Shown piece after piece: positions 8,169-16,644 of a stretch of DNA of 64,000 nucleotides (positions are counted from its first letter, which is position 1; each line of letters starts with the position of its first letter). A program made the translations under genes and the position numbers. Source of the stretch: VAUL01 sp964603155 (lineage in GTDB: Bacteria > Desulfobacterota > Desulfuromonadia > Desulfuromonadales > BM103); assembly GCA_964603155.1 (NCBI GenBank), contig CAZRTZ010000003.1, positions 1 through 64,000 on the forward strand, written 5' to 3'. The notes under the pieces were generated by a model that was not told the origin of the DNA, did not search any database, and saw only the letters and a program-made list of their open reading frames with translations.

Positions 8169-9266
8169 CCGGTTTTCCGCCAGGATTCGCACCATGCGCC
8201 GGAGCGGCTCGGCGGCGCCCCACAGCAGCTGGTCGCCGCAGGTGAAGGCCGAGACGTACTGCGGCCCCATCTTCATCTTGCGCACACGGCCGATCGGCAC
8301 TTCGAGCAGGCCGGAGACCGCGGCCGGGGTCAGCTGCGACACCGAGTCGGCCTTGGTGTTGGGGATCAGCTTGACCCACTGGTTGTCGTTGGCGATCAGT
8401 TGCTCGATGTCGGCAATCGGCACGTCCTTGGTCAGCTTGATGGTCATGGCCTGGCTGTGGCAGCGCATGGCGCCGACGCGTACACAGATGCCGTCAACCG
8501 GGATCGGGCTGGAGGTGCCGAGAATCTTGTTGGTCTCGACACACCCTTTCCACTCTTCGCGACTCTGGCCGTCTTCAACCTCACGGTCGATCCACGGCAG
8601 CAGATTGCCGGCCAGCGGCGCACCGAACTCCTTCTTGGGCATGCTGTCGCTGCGCAGAGCGGCGGTGACGTCGCGATCGATTTCGAGGATCGCCGAAGAC
8701 GGATTCTTGAGCAACCCGGCGACCGAGCTGTTCAGTACGCCCATCTGGTCAAGGAGTTCGCGCATGTTCGGCGCGCCGGCGCCGGAGGCCGCCTGGTAGG
8801 TCATGGTCGAGAGCCACTCGACCAGGCCGGTGCGGAACAGCCCGCCCAGCGCCATCAGCATCAGGCTGACCGTGCAGTTGCCGCCGATGAAGTCCTTCTG
8901 GCCGTTTTTGAGCGCCGCATCGATGACGTTGCGGTTGACCGGGTCAAGGATGATGACCGCATCCTTCTCCATGCGCAGCGTCGAGGCGGCATCGATCCAG
9001 TAGCCGTTCCACCCCTGCTTGCGCAGTTCCGGATGGACGGCCTTGGTGTAGTCACCCCCCTGGCAGGTGAGGATGACGTCGAGCTTTTTCAGCGTGGCGA
9101 TGTCCTCGGCGCTAATCAGCTTGCCGGCGCCCATCGGGGCATCCTGCCCGGCCTGGGAGGTGGAGAAGAAGACCGGCTCGATGCCGGCGAAATCGTTTTC
9201 CTCCTGCATGCGCTGCATGAGGACCGAACCGACCATTCCGCGCCAACCGACGATACCGACTTTCAT
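8166..9266 (-). CDS. asd: Aspartate-semialdehyde dehydrogenase
   Basis: Reduces aspartyl phosphate to aspartate semialdehyde with NADPH, the branch point for lysine/diaminopimelate, threonine, methionine and isoleucine. It has 366 residues; the N-terminal Rossmann motif VGIVGWRGMVGSVLMQRM and the catalytic cysteine in GGNCTVSLML (about residue 133) match the enterobacterial-type Asd. Its stop codon lies inside a heptamer repeat array. It is 52 bases downstream of leuB and shares the leuB promoter; the pairing of leuB with asd is common in proteobacteria. Confidence 0.97.
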   Translation of the reverse strand: MKVGIVGWRGMVGSVLMQRMQEENDFAGIEPVFFSTSQAGQDAPMGAGKLISAEDIATLKKLDVILTCQGGDYTKAVHPELRKQGWNGYWIDAASTLRMEKDAVIILDPVNRNVIDAALKNGQKDFIGGNCTVSLMLMALGGLFRTGLVEWLSTMTYQAASGAGAPNMRELLDQMGVLNSSVAGLLKNPSSAILEIDRDVTAALRSDSMPKKEFGAPLAGNLLPWIDREVEDGQSREEWKGCVETNKILGTSSPIPVDGICVRVGAMRCHSQAMTIKLTKDVPIADIEQLIANDNQWVKLIPNTKADSVSQLTPAAVSGLLEVPIGRVRKMKMGPQYVSAFTCGDQLLWGAAEPLRRMVRILAENR

Positions 9267-9318
9267 GGCACTATTCCTTTTCTCGATTTGTTTGTTTGGA
9301 ATTTACAGTACTTCATTT

Positions 9319-10407
9319 CTACAGATTGGCAACAATCGCGTCGCCCATTTCCTTCGTATTGACCACGCGTTCACCCTCTTTTTTCTGGAAGATGTCACGG
9401 GTTCTCAGCCCCTGATCGAGCACCTTCGCCACGGCGTTGTCGATAGCGTCAGCCGCCTCGAGCATGCCGAAGGAGAATTTGAGCATCATGGCCGTGGAGA
9501 GGATCTGCGCGATCGGGTTGGCGATCCCCTGGCCGGCGATGTCCGGGGCGCTGCCCCCCGACGGCTCGTACATGCCGAAGGTCCCTTCCGCCAGGGAGGC
9601 CGAGGGAAGCATCCCCAGGGAGCCGGTGAGCATCGCCGCCTCGTCGGAAAGGATGTCGCCGAACATGTTCTCGCACAGGATCACGTCGAACTGCTTCGGC
9701 CACTTGACCAGCTGCATGGCCGCGTTGTCGACGTACATGTGCGACAGGGCCACATCGGGGTACTCCTTGGCAATCGTGGTGACGATCTCGCGCCAGAGCA
9801 CCGACGAGGAGAGGACGTTGGCCTTGTCGATGGAGCAGACCTTCTTGTCGCGCTTGCGTGCCGCCTGGAAGGCCACATGGGTGATACGTTCGATCTCCGG
9901 CACGCTGTAGCGCATGGTATCGAAACCGACCCGCTCACGCCCCTCCCCTTCGATCCCCTTCGGCTGGGCAAAGTAGATGCCGCCGGTCAGTTCGCGAATC
10001 ACCAGCACGTTGAAACCGCCGGCGATCACCTCTTCCTTGAGGCTGGAGGCGCCGGTCAGCGACGGGAAGATGATGGCCGGGCGCAGGTTGGCGTAGAGGC
10101 CGAAGATTTTGCGCAGGGGGAGCAGGGCGCCGCGCTCGGGCTGCTCGTCAGGGGGGAGGCTCTCCCATTTGGGGCCGCCGACCGAACCGAACAGGATGGC
10201 ATCGGATGCCTTGCAGATGTCGATGGTGGTCTGCGGCAGCGCCTTCCCTTCGAGATCGATGCCGGCGCCGCCGACATTGGCGTGGGTGCGCTCGAATTTG
10301 ACGCCGTACTTGCTCTCGATGGCATCGAGAACCTTGAGGGCCTCGGCCATCACCTCCGGGCCGATGCCGTCACCGGGCAGGACCGCGACCTTGAATGTTT
10401 TAGACAT
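9319..10407 (-). CDS. leuB: 3-isopropylmalate dehydrogenase
   Basis: Oxidative decarboxylation of 3-isopropylmalate to 2-oxoisocaproate with NAD in leucine synthesis. It has 362 residues with the expected KVAVLPGDGIGPEVM start, the catalytic Lys-Asp region (DNAAMQLVKWP, ENMFGDILSDE) and the adenine-binding PSGGSAPDIAG motif. The ATG at 10407 follows GGAGAG. A consensus-like sigma-70 promoter lies just upstream. It heads leuB-asd-truA. Confidence 0.97.
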   Translation of the reverse strand: MSKTFKVAVLPGDGIGPEVMAEALKVLDAIESKYGVKFERTHANVGGAGIDLEGKALPQTTIDICKASDAILFGSVGGPKWESLPPDEQPERGALLPLRKIFGLYANLRPAIIFPSLTGASSLKEEVIAGGFNVLVIRELTGGIYFAQPKGIEGEGRERVGFDTMRYSVPEIERITHVAFQAARKRDKKVCSIDKANVLSSSVLWREIVTTIAKEYPDVALSHMYVDNAAMQLVKWPKQFDVILCENMFGDILSDEAAMLTGSLGMLPSASLAEGTFGMYEPSGGSAPDIAGQGIANPIAQILSTAMMLKFSFGMLEAADAIDNAVAKVLDQGLRTRDIFQKKEGERVVNTKEMGDAIVANL

Positions 10408-10457
10408 GGCTTATCTCTCCGACAGTCAGATGATTGCTTTCCCTTTAACAGCGTGAC

Positions 10458-10486
10458 ACTATAGGAGCGTAACTGGCCGATGTCAA
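10458..10486 (-). promoter_or_regulatory. Sigma-70 promoter of leuB-asd-truA
   Basis: Minus-strand TTGACA, 17-base spacer, TATAGT; transcription would begin near 10451, giving a 44-base leader. No leader peptide or attenuator is visible in it. Confidence 0.75.
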
Positions 10487-10513
10487 TTGACTTTTCTGCA
10501 AATCACGCAAGGC

Positions 10514-10541
10514 TTGCGCAATCGCCACGACCGGCTATACT
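10514..10541 (+). promoter_or_regulatory. Candidate sigma-70 promoter for the 46-residue membrane peptide
   Basis: TTGCGC, 16-base spacer, TATACT. The -10 box ends eight bases before the ATG, so the transcript would be leaderless or nearly so. Confidence 0.35.
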
Positions 10542-10549
10542 CAAGCTCC

Positions 10550-10690
10550 ATGAAGAGAATCATGGTCGCAGCCAGCATATTCTTCCTCGGCCTGTTCATC
10601 GTCGGCTATTTTTTCCATATCGACATCCTGAGACTGGCCGGGGGATTCGGCCAGATGCTCGTCGACATGTTCACGGCGACCCGACCGTAG
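10550..10690 (+). CDS. Small single-span membrane peptide (46 residues)
   Basis: I do not recognise this peptide. From the ATG at 10550 it has a basic start (MKRIM), a hydrophobic span of about 17 residues (VAASIFFLGLFIVGYFF) and a short amphipathic tail containing GGFGQMLVDMF. The frame is also open upstream to 10487, but that part lies on promoter-like sequence. No Shine-Dalgarno sequence precedes the ATG, while a -10-like TATACT sits eight bases away. It is divergent from leuB and converges on livF, ending 5 bases from the livF stop codon. It could be a real small membrane protein or a chance frame. Confidence 0.4.
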   Translation: MKRIMVAASIFFLGLFIVGYFFHIDILRLAGGFGQMLVDMFTATRP

Positions 10691-10695
10691 CCACG

Positions 10696-11400
10696 CTAAA
10701 GTCCGAGATAGGCCCTCTTCACCGCCTCATCGTTCAGCAGGCGTTCCGCCGTATCATCCAGCACGATTCTGCCATTTTCCATGACATAACCGCGATGAGC
10801 GATCTTGAGCGCCTGGTTGGCGTTCTGCTCGACGAGAAAGACCGTGGTCCCCTCTTCGTTGATGCGGCGAATGATGTCGAAGATCTGGCGGATAATCAGC
10901 GGGGCCAATCCCAGAGAAGGCTCGTCGAGCAACAGCAGCCGCGGACGGGACATCAACGCCCGGGAGATCGCCAGCATCTGCTGCTCGCCGCCGGAGAGTG
11001 TCCCACCCAACTGCAGACGACGCCTGGCCAGGATCGGGAAGAGTTCCATGACATGCTCGAGATCGCGCTTGATCCCGGCGCTGTCGCGCCGCAGGTAGGC
11101 CCCCATCTCGAGGTTTTCCAGCACGCTCATCTGCGGGAAGATGTGCCGCCCCTCCGGTACCTGGACGATACCGAGCCGCACAATGCGCTCGGCGCTGAAG
11201 CGGTGAATCGGCTCCCCTTCGAAGAGAATTTCGCCGGCGCGCGGCGGGTTTACTCCGCAGATCGACATCAGGGTGGTGCTTTTGCCGGCACCGTTGGCAC
11301 CGATCAGGGTGACGACCTCCCCCCGGTTGATGGTCAGGGAAACGTCCTTGAGCGCCTGGATGTTGCCATAACAGGTCTGGATGCCGCGAACCTCAAGCAT
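10696..11400 (-). CDS. livF: LIV-type ABC transporter ATPase LivF (set 1)
   Basis: Cytoplasmic ATP-binding subunit of a branched-chain amino acid type importer, 234 residues. Walker A is LIGANGAGKSTT (about residue 32), the signature LSGGEQQML, Walker B RLLLLDEPSLGLAP and the switch His lies in the FLVEQN region, all as in LivF. It overlaps the end of livG by 8 bases. Last gene of livK-livH-livM-livG-livF; the small plus-strand frame ending at 10690 converges on it. Confidence 0.95.
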   Translation of the reverse strand: MLEVRGIQTCYGNIQALKDVSLTINRGEVVTLIGANGAGKSTTLMSICGVNPPRAGEILFEGEPIHRFSAERIVRLGIVQVPEGRHIFPQMSVLENLEMGAYLRRDSAGIKRDLEHVMELFPILARRRLQLGGTLSGGEQQMLAISRALMSRPRLLLLDEPSLGLAPLIIRQIFDIIRRINEEGTTVFLVEQNANQALKIAHRGYVMENGRIVLDDTAERLLNDEAVKRAYLGL

Positions 11401-12199
11401 GGGCGTCCTCGCCGAGATAGGCCTCGATCACCCGGGGATTCCCCTTGATCTCCTCTGGAGTCCCCGTGGCGATCTCCTTGCCGTATTCCATGACGTAGAT
11501 CCGGTCGGAGATGTTCATCACCAGTTTCATGTCGTGCTCGATCAGCAGAATCGCCAGGCGCTCCTCATCGCGAATGCGCACGATCAGTTCGTCGAGTTCC
11601 CGGGTCTCCTGCGGGTTCATCCCGGCGGCCGGCTCATCGAGGAGCAACAGGAACGGCTCGGTCGCCAGAGCCCGGGCGATCTCCAGGCGGCGCTGCGCGC
11701 CGTAGGAAAGGTTGCGCGCGAAATCATCAGCAGCATCCGCCAGCCCGACCCGCTCCAGCAGGCAATAGCTGGTGTCGACCGTTTCCTGCTCCTCGCGGGC
11801 AGTAGCGGGGCCGCGCACGATCGCATCGACGATCGAGGCTTTGGTGCGGCAGTGGCGGCCGATCATGACATTCTCCAGCACAGTCATGCCCGGAAAGAGG
11901 CGGATATTCTGGAAGGTCCGGGCCATCCCCAAAGCGGTGATCCGGTTGGGCTTGAGGCCGTTGATGCGGAGCGGCTTGCCGCCGGGGGGGCAGATCGAGA
12001 CATCGCCGGCCGTCGGAGTGTAGATGCCGGTCACGCAGTTGAAAAAAGTGGTCTTGCCGGCGCCGTTGGGGCCGATCAGGGCAACGATCTCCCCGGTACG
12101 GATTTCGAGGTTGACGCTGTCGATGGCACGCAGGCCACCGAAGTCCATGGTCAAACCGCTGACATCGAGAAGTTTGGCTTGCTCAGTCACGATCGCCAC
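11393..12199 (-). CDS. livG: LIV-type ABC transporter ATPase LivG (set 1)
   Basis: Second ATP-binding subunit, 268 residues. Walker A LIGPNGAGKTTFFN, signature LSYGAQRRLEIARAL and Walker B LLLLDEPAAGMNPQE are intact; the LivG-typical insertion between Walker A and the signature (ITALGMARTFQNIRLF) is present. It overlaps livM by 17 bases and livF by 8 bases, which suggests coupled translation of the core subunits. Confidence 0.95.
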   Translation of the reverse strand: MAIVTEQAKLLDVSGLTMDFGGLRAIDSVNLEIRTGEIVALIGPNGAGKTTFFNCVTGIYTPTAGDVSICPPGGKPLRINGLKPNRITALGMARTFQNIRLFPGMTVLENVMIGRHCRTKASIVDAIVRGPATAREEQETVDTSYCLLERVGLADAADDFARNLSYGAQRRLEIARALATEPFLLLLDEPAAGMNPQETRELDELIVRIRDEERLAILLIEHDMKLVMNISDRIYVMEYGKEIATGTPEEIKGNPRVIEAYLGEDAHA

Positions 12200-13433
12200 C
12201 CCCCTTCGTGCCCGCCGCGTACCTGCGCCGCATGTTGCTGATCAATCCCTGGGGACGGAAGAGCATCATCAACACCATCACCGTGCCGAAGACCAGCATG
12301 CGGTATTCGGCAAAGGCGCGCAGGTACTCAGGAAGGAGCTTCAGCGCCAGGGCTGCAACGATCACTCCCAGAATCGAGCCCATCCCGCCGAGCACGACCA
12401 TCGCCAGGATCATCGCCGAATCCATGAAGGTGAAACTGTCGGGGTTGATGAAGTTATTGTGGGCGGCAAAGACCACGCCGACCAGACCCGCCCAGAAGGC
12501 GCCGAGGGCATAGGCAGAGAGCTTGGTGGCGGCCATATCGACGCCCATGGCTACGCAGGCGATCTCATCCTCGCGCAGCGCCATCCACGCTCGGCCGATG
12601 CGGGAGTTCTTCAGTCGCACGGTGACGAAGATGGTCAGCACCACCAGGGCCAGGATGATGTAGTAGCTGTAGACGGCCTTTTGCCGGCCATCGAGGACCA
12701 GGGCGAACAGGTCCGGCCGGGGGATGCCGGCGATCCCCGCCGCGCCGCCGAAGACCGCGTCCCAGTTTTCCAGGACGATTTTGGTGATCGAGCCGAAGCC
12801 GAGGGTGACGATCGCCAGATAGTCGCCGCGCAGGCGCAGGATCGGGAAACCGAGAGCGAGACCGAAGAGCATCCCCGCCACGCCACCCAGCGGCAGGCAG
12901 GTCCAGAAGCCGAGGCCGAACGCCTTGCTGAGCAGGGCGTAGGTGTAAGCGCCGACCGCAAAGAAGGCGATGTAGCCGAGGTCGAGCAGACCGGCCAGAC
13001 CGACGGTGATATTCAGGCCGAGCGCCAGCACGACAAAGATCAGGGCACTGACCATGACGTTGACATGGTAGAAATTCTGCGCCGTGGAAACCAGCCAGGG
13101 GAAGGCCGCCGCCAGCAGTGCCGCCCCGACCAGCAGTCGCCGGCACAGAACCCGGTTGTCGAGCAGCGTCTGCAGGGTCGCCCGGGGGACCATCCCCTCT
13201 TCCTCGTCCTGAGTGACGCTCCGGTCACGCTGCCGGTCACGCCAGCGTAGCGACAACTGCCAGGCCAGCGCCAGCAGCGCCGTGACCCCGGCAATCCAGC
13301 CCAGATTTTCCCAGCGCCACTCAATCTCGTTATTGAGGGTGTTGACCCGCACCACCAGCAGCGGCAGGGTCAGGAAGACGAACCAAAGGGCGATTCCGAC
13401 GGCATTTTTGAGGGAGGTCAGCATCTCGCGCAT
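12183..13433 (-). CDS. livM: LIV-type ABC permease LivM (set 1), N-terminally extended
   Basis: Membrane permease subunit, 416 residues, about 100 more than the LivM of set 2 in this window. The core has the family motif NITVGLAGLLDLGYIAFFAVGAY and the EAA-like loop near NSRIGRAWMALREDEIA. The extra N-terminal part contains two hydrophobic segments (about residues 10-32 and 44-62) and a charged stretch around RDRQRDRSVTQDEEEG; extended LivM proteins of this form are known, for example in enterobacteria. The start ATG at 13433 lies 10 bases after the livH stop. Confidence 0.93.
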   Translation of the reverse strand: MREMLTSLKNAVGIALWFVFLTLPLLVVRVNTLNNEIEWRWENLGWIAGVTALLALAWQLSLRWRDRQRDRSVTQDEEEGMVPRATLQTLLDNRVLCRRLLVGAALLAAAFPWLVSTAQNFYHVNVMVSALIFVVLALGLNITVGLAGLLDLGYIAFFAVGAYTYALLSKAFGLGFWTCLPLGGVAGMLFGLALGFPILRLRGDYLAIVTLGFGSITKIVLENWDAVFGGAAGIAGIPRPDLFALVLDGRQKAVYSYYIILALVVLTIFVTVRLKNSRIGRAWMALREDEIACVAMGVDMAATKLSAYALGAFWAGLVGVVFAAHNNFINPDSFTFMDSAMILAMVVLGGMGSILGVIVAALALKLLPEYLRAFAEYRMLVFGTVMVLMMLFRPQGLISNMRRRYAAGTKGGGDRD

Positions 13434-13443
13434 GGTCGCCCCC

Positions 13444-14352
13444 CTACACCTTCTGCCGCACGGCCTTGCCGAGCAGTCCGGCCGGGCGCACGATCAGGAT
13501 CAATACCAGCAGACCGAAAGCGAAGACATCCTCGTAGGCACTGGAGATGTAACCGGCGCCAAGGGTTTCCGCCACACCGAGGACGATGCCGCCGAGCACG
13601 GCGCCGGGGATGTTGCCGATCCCGCCGAGGACCGCCGCAGTGAAGGCCTTGATGCCGGCCATGAAACCGATGGCGGCATTGATCTGGCCGGTGCGCGAAC
13701 CGATGAGCACCCCGCCGATGGCGGCCAGGACCGAGCCGATGATAAAGGTCGCCGAAATCACCCGGTCGACATTGATACCGACCAGGCGCGCCATGACCAT
13801 ATCCTGCTGGGTCGCGCGCATCGCCTTGCCGATTCGGGTGTACTTGATGAGCACGGTCAGGGCCAGCATGGTCACAACCGTCACCACCAGGATGATCAGA
13901 TCGATGGAGCTGAGGTAGCGGGCGACCGGCTCCAGGAACTCGAAGTCCGGAACCAGCGCCGGGAACGGCAGGAAATCCGGGGTCTGCGCCAGCTGCACGT
14001 AGTTCATCAAGAAGATCGAGGCCCCGATGGCGCTGATCAAAGGCGACAGGCGCGGAGCGTTGCGCAGCGGGCGGTAGGCGATCCGCTCCAGCGTGTAGCC
14101 GTAGGCGGCGGCGTAAAGCATGGCGACCAGGGCCGCCAGCACCAGAACCGACAGCCCGCCGTGCCCGGCCATGGTCAGCACTCCGGCGACGATGAAGGCG
14201 ACGAAAGCGCTGATCATGTAGATTTCGCCATGAGCGAAGTTGATCAGCTGAATGATGCCGTAGACCATGGTGTAGCCGAGGGCGATCAGGGCGTAGATGC
14301 TCCCCTTGATCACCCCCCCGGCAAGCAGTTCGAACAGATATTCGTAATCCAT
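13444..14352 (-). CDS. livH: LIV-type ABC permease LivH (set 1)
   Basis: Membrane permease subunit, 302 residues from the ATG at 14352. The start MDYEYLFELLAGGVIKGSIYALIALGY-type opening and the motif INFAHGEIYM are characteristic of LivH. The frame remains open to 14430, but that extension crosses a terminator hairpin and is excluded. The protein is almost wholly hydrophobic. The intergenic terminator between livK and livH should lower expression of the membrane and ATPase subunits relative to the binding protein. Confidence 0.94.
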   Translation of the reverse strand: MDYEYLFELLAGGVIKGSIYALIALGYTMVYGIIQLINFAHGEIYMISAFVAFIVAGVLTMAGHGGLSVLVLAALVAMLYAAAYGYTLERIAYRPLRNAPRLSPLISAIGASIFLMNYVQLAQTPDFLPFPALVPDFEFLEPVARYLSSIDLIILVVTVVTMLALTVLIKYTRIGKAMRATQQDMVMARLVGINVDRVISATFIIGSVLAAIGGVLIGSRTGQINAAIGFMAGIKAFTAAVLGGIGNIPGAVLGGIVLGVAETLGAGYISSAYEDVFAFGLLVLILIVRPAGLLGKAVRQKV

Positions 14353-14384
14353 TGTTTGACCGACGGCCGAAAAGAAGGTCGCGC

Positions 14385-14419
14385 AAAAAACCGGGAGACA
14401 GGCACCTGCCTGCTCCCGG
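14385..14419 (-). terminator. Terminator/attenuator between livK and livH (set 1)
   Basis: A near-perfect stem with CCGGGAG / CTCCCGG and CAGGCA / TGCCTG arms is followed by six Ts on the minus strand. It lies after the livK stop and before livH, which has no obvious promoter of its own, so partial read-through is likely. Confidence 0.8.
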
Positions 14420-14448
14420 TCATTATACATGGTAGCAATCGCTTGTGT

Positions 14449-15588
14449 TTATTTTGCCTCGACGAAAGCGCCGTTTTTCACCTGGTAGACCGAGAAACCG
14501 ACCCCTTCGGCATCCCCCCTGGCATCGAACTTGATCTTGCCGACCGGGGTCTCGACCGGGCTCGACTTGAGGGCCTTGCCCAGCGCCTCATAGTTGGTGC
14601 CGTTGACGACCTTGACGGCGTTGAGCGCGGCCAGGATGGCGGCATAGCCCTGGTCGAAGAAGGTGCCGGGCTCCTTGCCGTACCTGGCTTTGTAGTCGTT
14701 GCGGGCCTTGGCGTTCAGGGCATACCGGGAGACATCCATCGGGCCGGTGGCGTAGACACCTTCAGCATCCTTGCCGGCAATCTTGAGGAAGCCGTCACCC
14801 TTGATCCCGTCCGGACCGATGAACGGCACCTTGATCTGCTTCTTGTTCATCTGCGCCAGCAGCTTGGACGCTTCCGGGTGGTAGCCGCCGAAGATCACCG
14901 CCTCGGCGCCTTCCTTGCGGATCTTCTGGATCACCGCCGAGTAGTCCATGGCGCCCGGCTGGATCCCCTCATACATCACCACCTGGGCCTTCCCACTCTT
15001 CTCGACCGCTTCCTTGGAGAAGTCGGCGAAGCCCTTGCCGTAATCACCCTTGTCGTGAATCACCGCGACCTTTTTGGCGCCGAGTTTGCCGGTCACGAAC
15101 GCCGCGGCGATTTTCCCCTGCTCGTCATCGGCAGCGATGGTGCGGAAGAAGTTGGGGTAGTCGCCACTCTTGGTCAGCGGCGGGTTGGTGGCCGACGGGC
15201 TGATGGCAATGACCTTGGCATCCTTGTAGATGCCGAGCGCTGCCTTGGTCGCACCGGAGCAGACGTGGCCGATGACCACGTTGACCCCCTGCGAGACCAG
15301 CTTGGCAGCAACGTTGGTGGCGATCTCCGGCTTGCACTGGTCATCGACGACCATCAGTTCGACCTGCTTGCCGTTGATGCCGCCCTTGGCATTGAGGTCG
15401 GCGACAATCATTTCGGCGGCGTCCCTGGTCGGCAGACCGTACGGGGCAAGATCGCCGGTATGGGGGCCGGCAATGCCGAGTTTGATCGTGTCAGCGGCCA
15501 GGGAAGACAGAGGAAGCAAAAGACATGAGGCTGCAACCAGCAAGCCAGCCACACCCGACATTCCGACAACTGTTCCACCTCTTAGCAT
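14449..15588 (-). CDS. livK: Branched-chain amino acid binding protein LivK/LivJ (set 1)
   Basis: Periplasmic leucine/isoleucine/valine-type receptor of 379 residues. An N-terminal signal sequence ends near SLAAD (about residue 32). The mature part starts TIKLGIAGPHTGDLAPYG and has two cysteines in DDQCKPE and GHVCSG that match the disulphide of LivJ/LivK, and the ligand-contact region AISPSATNP. It is distinct from the tandem pair at 21413-23721. A TTGACC-17-TATAAG promoter and an AGGAGAG ribosome site, inside a heptamer array, precede it. First gene of livKHMGF. Branched-chain amino acids are the likely substrates. Confidence 0.93.
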   Translation of the reverse strand: MLRGGTVVGMSGVAGLLVAASCLLLPLSSLAADTIKLGIAGPHTGDLAPYGLPTRDAAEMIVADLNAKGGINGKQVELMVVDDQCKPEIATNVAAKLVSQGVNVVIGHVCSGATKAALGIYKDAKVIAISPSATNPPLTKSGDYPNFFRTIAADDEQGKIAAAFVTGKLGAKKVAVIHDKGDYGKGFADFSKEAVEKSGKAQVVMYEGIQPGAMDYSAVIQKIRKEGAEAVIFGGYHPEASKLLAQMNKKQIKVPFIGPDGIKGDGFLKIAGKDAEGVYATGPMDVSRYALNAKARNDYKARYGKEPGTFFDQGYAAILAALNAVKVVNGTNYEALGKALKSSPVETPVGKIKFDARGDAEGVGFSVYQVKNGAFVEAK

Positions 15589-15593
15589 AATGA

Positions 15594-15624
15594 CTCTCCT
15601 CTCTCCTCACGGATCACGGACCAC
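15594..15624. repeat. Heptamer array in the livK leader, supplying its ribosome site
   Basis: On the minus strand the in-phase units are GTCCGTG, ATCCGTG, AGGAGAG, AGGAGAG. The last AGGAGAG is the Shine-Dalgarno sequence of livK. The CCGTGAT-type units recur at 51768-51809 and 52496-52530. Confidence 0.65.
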
Positions 15625-15630
15625 AAAAAC

Positions 15631-15659
15631 CTTATAATTGACCACCCGACAACGGTCAA
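15631..15659 (-). promoter_or_regulatory. Sigma-70 promoter of livKHMGF (set 1)
   Basis: Minus-strand TTGACC, 17-base spacer, TATAAG; predicted start near 15624, so the heptamer array would form most of the 5' leader. Confidence 0.65.
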
Positions 15660-15735
15660 GCCACCCCTTGCCAAAACCCGGCCGCTTGTGGATACTCACG
15701 TCACTATCAAACCGAACATAACAGGAGGATTAACG

Positions 15736-16527
15736 ATGAGATGCCACGAAGTCGATTACGAGATTGTCGGCGACGACATGCAGATGGTGCTGGTCGAACT
15801 CGACCCGCAGGAGACAGTGATCGCCGAAGCCGGGGCGATGAATTTCATGGAGGAGGATATCCACTTCGAAACCCGCATGGGCGACGGCTCGGAAGGAGAG
15901 CAGGGATTGATGGGCAAGCTCTTCTCCGCCGGCAAGCGGGCGCTCACCGGCGAATCGATCTTCATGACCCATTTCACCAACCAGTCGCGCCAGCAAAAAC
16001 GCAAGGTCGCCTTCGCCGCGCCGTTCCCGGGGAAGATCATCCCCCTCGATCTCGGCAAGATGCGCGGCGAGATTCTCTGCGAAAAGGACGCCTTCCTCTG
16101 TGCGGCCTTGGGGACGAACGTGAGCATTGCCTTCCAGCGCAAGCTCGGCGCCGGCTTCTTCGGCGGTGAGGGTTTCATCCTCCAGCGCCTGCGCGGCGAC
16201 GGCATGGTCTTCATCCACGCCTGCGGCACCATCATCGAACGCGAGCTCAAGGGGGAGACGCTGCGGGTCGACACCGGCTGCCTGGTCGCCTTCGAGCCGA
16301 CGGTGAACTACGACATCCAGCGCGCCGGCAATCTCAAGAGCATGTTTTTCGGTGGCGAGGGGTTGTTCCTGGCGACGTTAAGCGGCTACGGCAAGGTCTG
16401 GCTGCAGAGCCTCCCCTTCTCGCGCCTGGCCGACCGCATCATCGCCCACGCCCCGAGCAGCGGCGGCAGCGCCCAGGGGGAGGGCTCGGTCCTCGGCGGC
16501 CTGGGGCGGATGCTCGACGGCGACTGA
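15736..16527 (+). CDS. AIM24 / TIGR00266 family protein
   Basis: A 263-residue protein of the AIM24 family, a beta-rich fold related to tryptophan-RNA-binding attenuator-like proteins, widespread in bacteria but of unknown biochemical function; the yeast homologue is mitochondrial. Family landmarks are ETVIAEAGAMNFME near the start, GGEGFILQRLRGDGMVFIHACGT in the middle (spread over about residues 150-175) and FFGGEGLFLATLSG near the end, with a Gly/Ser-rich C-terminal tail. The ATG at 15736 is chosen for its AGGAGG site; an upstream GTG-start extension has none. It is transcribed alone, divergent from livK and convergent with paaK. Confidence 0.85.
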   Translation: MRCHEVDYEIVGDDMQMVLVELDPQETVIAEAGAMNFMEEDIHFETRMGDGSEGEQGLMGKLFSAGKRALTGESIFMTHFTNQSRQQKRKVAFAAPFPGKIIPLDLGKMRGEILCEKDAFLCAALGTNVSIAFQRKLGAGFFGGEGFILQRLRGDGMVFIHACGTIIERELKGETLRVDTGCLVAFEPTVNYDIQRAGNLKSMFFGGEGLFLATLSGYGKVWLQSLPFSRLADRIIAHAPSSGGSAQGEGSVLGGLGRMLDGD

Positions 16528-16550
16528 TCCGGTCCGGTTGGTTCACAACA

Positions 16551-16582
16551 AACGGCAGCCTCCCTGACTGGAGGCTGCCGTT
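16551..16582. terminator. Bidirectional terminator between the AIM24 gene and paaK
   Basis: Perfect 13-bp stem (AACGGCAGCCTCC / GGAGGCTGCCGTT) with a 6-base loop; TTTT follows on the plus strand and a T-rich run on the minus strand. It closes two convergent units, including the long aromatic-acid operon. Confidence 0.85.
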
Positions 16583-16644
16583 TTGCTTGCCACACTCTGA
16601 CAAAAAAAGTCGTGAGGGAGACAGACGGCCTCCGCAATAGCTTG

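Noticed and set aside
14353..14430. Upstream extension of livH to an earlier ATG
   Set aside because: It would translate through a terminator hairpin; family length and motif start at 14352.
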